Assembly: GCA_030523505.1 (NCBI GenBank)
Contig: JAUNIK010000112.1
Coordinates: 1 to 8,052, forward strand
Source of the DNA: Prevotellaceae bacterium
GTDB lineage: Bacteria; Bacteroidota; Bacteroidia; Bacteroidales; Bacteroidaceae
Reading direction: 5' to 3'
DNA: 8,052 bases
Position numbers and translations under genes: made by a program. Shown in pieces: positions 5,515-8,052 of this stretch (positions are counted from its first letter, which is position 1; every line of letters starts with the position of its first letter). The notes beneath the pieces are model-generated. The model had not been told where the DNA came from. It saw nothing but the letters and a program-made list of their open reading frames with translations, and did no database searches.

Positions 5515-5545
5515 TTTGTTCTTTCAGTAATTATTACTACTTTTG
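5515..5545 (+). promoter_or_regulatory. Promoter of the DUF3472 gene
   Basis: TTTG at 5515-5518 (end of a T-run) and TACTTTTG at 5538-5545, with a 19-nt spacer, match the Bacteroidetes consensus. The predicted start is near 5549, giving a leader of only about 18 nt before the ATG at 5568. Confidence 0.7.
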
Positions 5546-5567
5546 TTGCCAACTATTACTAAAGCCT

Positions 5568-7913
5568 ATGAGAAATTTGTTGCTTTTCATCGCGGTAGCA
5601 ATGATTTCATGTTTTGCTACTGAAGCTAATGCTACTGACATTATTTATGGTAATTGTCATTACAAGGAACTTGACGGCCAGTATGCGGGAGTCAAGAAGA
5701 CCGAGAGCTATGCTGTTTTCCCTTCCGATGACAGGATAAGTCTTGTTTATTGTCTCAGGATTCCTCGTGCCTCGGTGTCGGGTGTTGCCCGTCTTGTACC
5801 GAAAGTCACTGGCGATGTCACTCTCAATGTCACAGTCACCGACTGCGAGACAGGTGCTCAACTCATCGACTTCTCGTCAGTTCAGGCCGGTACCGCCAAT
5901 CACGAGATGACGATGCCTCTCATTCCGCAAACCGATTTTCCTTCCGACACATGGTATAAGGTCGAGGTGAAGGCTCCTGACGGTGCACACGCCATCTCTC
6001 GTCTTGTGACACTGGAGTTCGAACGTACTGGCAACGATCCTGTGTGCGATGCCCATCTGCGTGGATTCCCTACTCCAGCCACCCACCTGTGGTTCGACCA
6101 TTCCACCGAAACTTCTGCTCCAAAGAACGATTCCTATGACTGGTGCTATCAGGAGGTGCTCATGCCTGAGAAATGGGCTACCATCAACACATATCTCATG
6201 ACGCTCGGCATCACCGGCGGATACATGGGAATTCAGATGGCTGGCAAGACCGTGCCAAACGAACACGGCGAATACACCGACACTATCCGTTCTTCATACA
6301 CCCATCAGGTGCTGTTCTCTATCTGGGACAATGGCGATACTGATGTCACCCCTAACCTCCCCGACTATCTACGTGCCGGAGCCTTGGCTTACGGCAAAGG
6401 TGTTGCCATCAATCATTTCGGCAATGAGGGTACGGGCTGTCAGGCTATGATAACTAACGCAAAATGGGATCCAGGACAATGGGTACAGTTCCTTACTCTG
6501 GCTCGCCCAGAGGAGGTGGATGTGGATATGAAGGATGAGGATGGCAATATCATCGAGACCATCAAATATCCTAACTCACTGCTTTCAACATGGTACAAGA
6601 CCACCGATGATCCTGAGTGGCATTACATAGCAACAATCCGCCACAGTGGAGAGTCGCACTATTGGAACACTTGGTATTCGTTTATCGAGAACTGGGCCGA
6701 CACTGGCGGCGAACTGTTCCGCCGTGCTTACTACCGCAACAACTACCAGCATTCCATCGGTTCGGGCAAGTGGTATTTCGTCAACAAGGCGGGATTCAGC
6801 CAGACCACCTATCAGGATTTCATCAACAGCGGTGAAATCAGTGTTCGCCAGCGTCGTATGGACTATGGTCATGGTCTTGCCTCAGATGTGGATCGTGCTT
6901 TCTTCATGCAGGCTGGTGGATATGGACAGGCAAAAGATTCACTGAACATTCTTCCAATGGTCTATGACCACAGTGTCGTTGAGAGCATCAATCTCGACTC
7001 GCTGGCTGCCACCGTCAACGATGCATATATCGCCGATGGCTATGGTGAAGTGCAGGGGGCATTCGCTGGAGTAACCAATGACGAGGATATTCTTGCCGTG
7101 GTTCAGAACTATATCAATAAGACCGACCGTTTCGGTGGTTATGCAAAGAACGACATGCAGGAACTGCTCGACCTCTATGCTGATCCTGACGCATCGGTGA
7201 CTTCACTCCGACGCAAGATGCTCATGATTGGAAAGCGTTGCATGCCTCTGAAATATGGTAATGTGGTGAAGGCGGAACATGTGAGTTCATTCAAGACATA
7301 CCAGTTGAAGTGTACTAACGGAGTTCTTGTTGTCAGCAACGGCAAACTGGCGGCTCTGCCTGTCGAAGAGGTCGATGTCACCAACCCTGACAACAACTGG
7401 TTGATACTGCGTCATGACGACGAGCCTCATCGTTGTCTCTACAACCTCGGCACAGGCAAATACCTCGTCTTCACCGGCGATGCTGTCACCCTCTCCGACA
7501 ATCCTGCTGCTCTGTCTGTAGGCAAGACAGCAAAGGGTTTCACCTTCAAAGACGGCAAATATCTCACCATCAACAAGAAACAGGAAGTGACTGCCTCTGC
7601 ATCGGCAAGCAGTAGCGGTTCGGTGTTCACCCTTTCCGACAACTATTACCTCACTCCTGACACAGAACTGTGCTATTCTCTCCTTGAGGCTACCACCAGC
7701 GAGGCAATCGCCAATGGTATCGACGAAATCACTATCGAACCGAATGCCGACGAACTGCTCAATGGCGAGGGTGATGGCGACATCATTGGCATTGCGTACT
7801 ATGAACTCGACGGCCGTCGCGCAGGTTTTGCTCTTCAGTCGGGCCACACCTACATAGCACGTCTGCTCACCAGCAAAGGCACCGTGAAAGTGCGCAAAAT
7901 AGTCGTTAAGTAA
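5568..7913 (+). CDS. Secreted multidomain DUF3472-type protein
   Basis: A 781-aa exported protein of unknown function. The signal peptide has a short basic n-region and a hydrophobic core (4-14). Cleavage could be by signal peptidase I after ANA (residue 22), or at the lipobox-like MISC with Cys15. Residues about 24-150 look like a beta-sandwich (DUF5077-like, low confidence). Residues about 155-400 carry features I associate with DUF3472: TGGYMGIQM (216-224), FSIWDNGD (250-257), FGNEGTG (284-290) and aromatic-rich strands such as WHYIATIRH and WYSFIENW. After a helical middle part, about 570-700 resembles a beta-trefoil or ricin-like module (NNWLILRH, LYNLGTGKYL, GKYLTI), suggesting glycan binding. 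The last 39 residues (743-781, YYELDGRR ... KIVVK) match the style of Bacteroidetes C-terminal sorting or anchoring modules. A role in surface glycan binding or degradation is inference. Confidence 0.8.
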   Translation: MRNLLLFIAVAMISCFATEANATDIIYGNCHYKELDGQYAGVKKTESYAVFPSDDRISLVYCLRIPRASVSGVARLVPKVTGDVTLNVTVTDCETGAQLIDFSSVQAGTANHEMTMPLIPQTDFPSDTWYKVEVKAPDGAHAISRLVTLEFERTGNDPVCDAHLRGFPTPATHLWFDHSTETSAPKNDSYDWCYQEVLMPEKWATINTYLMTLGITGGYMGIQMAGKTVPNEHGEYTDTIRSSYTHQVLFSIWDNGDTDVTPNLPDYLRAGALAYGKGVAINHFGNEGTGCQAMITNAKWDPGQWVQFLTLARPEEVDVDMKDEDGNIIETIKYPNSLLSTWYKTTDDPEWHYIATIRHSGESHYWNTWYSFIENWADTGGELFRRAYYRNNYQHSIGSGKWYFVNKAGFSQTTYQDFINSGEISVRQRRMDYGHGLASDVDRAFFMQAGGYGQAKDSLNILPMVYDHSVVESINLDSLAATVNDAYIADGYGEVQGAFAGVTNDEDILAVVQNYINKTDRFGGYAKNDMQELLDLYADPDASVTSLRRKMLMIGKRCMPLKYGNVVKAEHVSSFKTYQLKCTNGVLVVSNGKLAALPVEEVDVTNPDNNWLILRHDDEPHRCLYNLGTGKYLVFTGDAVTLSDNPAALSVGKTAKGFTFKDGKYLTINKKQEVTASASASSSGSVFTLSDNYYLTPDTELCYSLLEATTSEAIANGIDEITIEPNADELLNGEGDGDIIGIAYYELDGRRAGFALQSGHTYIARLLTSKGTVKVRKIVVK

Positions 7914-7953
7914 ACGAAAGAGCACGGCAAGAATAAAAAAATGTAATCAAAAA

Positions 7954-7985
7954 TTTGTCAAATTGAAAAAAATGTGCTACCTTTG
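7954..7985 (+). promoter_or_regulatory. tRNA-Leu promoter
   Basis: TTTG at 7954-7957 and TACCTTTG at 7978-7985, separated by 20 nt, form a near-ideal Bacteroidetes promoter ending 12 nt before the mature tRNA. The stretch 7914-7953 after the DUF3472 gene is A-rich and shows no hairpin terminator. Confidence 0.8.
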
Positions 7986-7997
7986 CATCCGCAATTG

Positions 7998-8052
7998 GCC
8001 CAGATGGCGGAATCGGTAGACGCGCTGGTCTCAAACACCAGTGGGGCAACCC
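7998..8052 (+). tRNA. tRNA-Leu (CAA), 3' part beyond window
   Basis: The 5' acceptor strand starts GCCCAGA, followed by a D-arm (GGCGGAATCGGTAGACGC) and an anticodon stem CTGGT/ACCAG (8025-8029, 8037-8041). The 7-nt loop carries anticodon CAA at 8032-8034, reading UUG. The following GGGGCAACCC is the beginning of the long variable arm typical of class II tRNA-Leu. The T-arm and 3' acceptor lie outside the window. Confidence 0.95.

Noticed and set aside
7287..7925. Long antisense open frame opposite the end of the DUF3472 gene
   Set aside because: It is a shadow of a strongly coding plus-strand frame, has no recognisable motifs, and its product looks like reverse-complement noise. The same applies to antisense frames within the sulfatase gene (such as 1174-1632) and manC.

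Overview
The window looks like chromosome from a gut-type Bacteroidales bacterium, most likely Prevotella or a close relative. The evidence is several promoters of the Bacteroidetes type (-33 TTTG, a spacer of about 20 nt, -7 TAnnTTTG), mostly A-rich start regions without Shine-Dalgarno sequences, a serine-type exported sulfatase, a GreA/HIT gene pair with Bacteroidetes-style sequences, and a large secreted DUF3472-type protein ending in a C-terminal module typical of this phylum. Genus is inferred from style only.

Layout, left to right. 1-147: upstream region ending in a promoter so close to the sulfatase ATG that the mRNA may be leaderless. 148-1674 (+): exported S1-family sulfatase resembling GlcNAc-6-O-sulfatases. 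1675-1836: convergent intergenic region with C-rich/hairpin repeats abutting both stop codons and a shared bidirectional terminator. 1837-2553 (-): seven-helix Bax inhibitor-1 family membrane protein. 2554-2944: 391-bp divergent intergenic region holding an inverted pair of GC-rich repeats and two outward promoters. 2945-3089: greA leader with a possible 30-codon upstream ORF led by a strong SD. 3090-3557 (+): greA. 3558-3796: a 140-bp element with 27-bp near-perfect terminal inverted repeats. 3797-4192 (+): HIT-family nucleotide-binding protein. 4193-4334: strong bidirectional terminator plus another C-rich repeat. 4335-5405 (-): mannose-1-phosphate guanylyltransferase. 5406-5567: divergent promoters. 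5568-7913 (+): 781-aa secreted DUF3472-type protein. 7998-8052 (+): start of a tRNA-Leu(CAA), cut by the window edge, with a textbook promoter.

The genes are mostly independent units of ordinary chromosomal function: glycan desulfation, membrane homeostasis, transcript-cleavage factor, nucleotide hydrolase and GDP-mannose supply. They do not form one pathway, and no SusC/SusD pair or other polysaccharide-utilization machinery is visible. The most unusual content is non-coding: a family of short C-rich hairpin repeats that follow the stop codons of three genes in the same orientation relative to transcription, an inverted pair of the same family between BI-1 and greA, the inverted-repeat element between greA and the HIT gene, and the greA leader.
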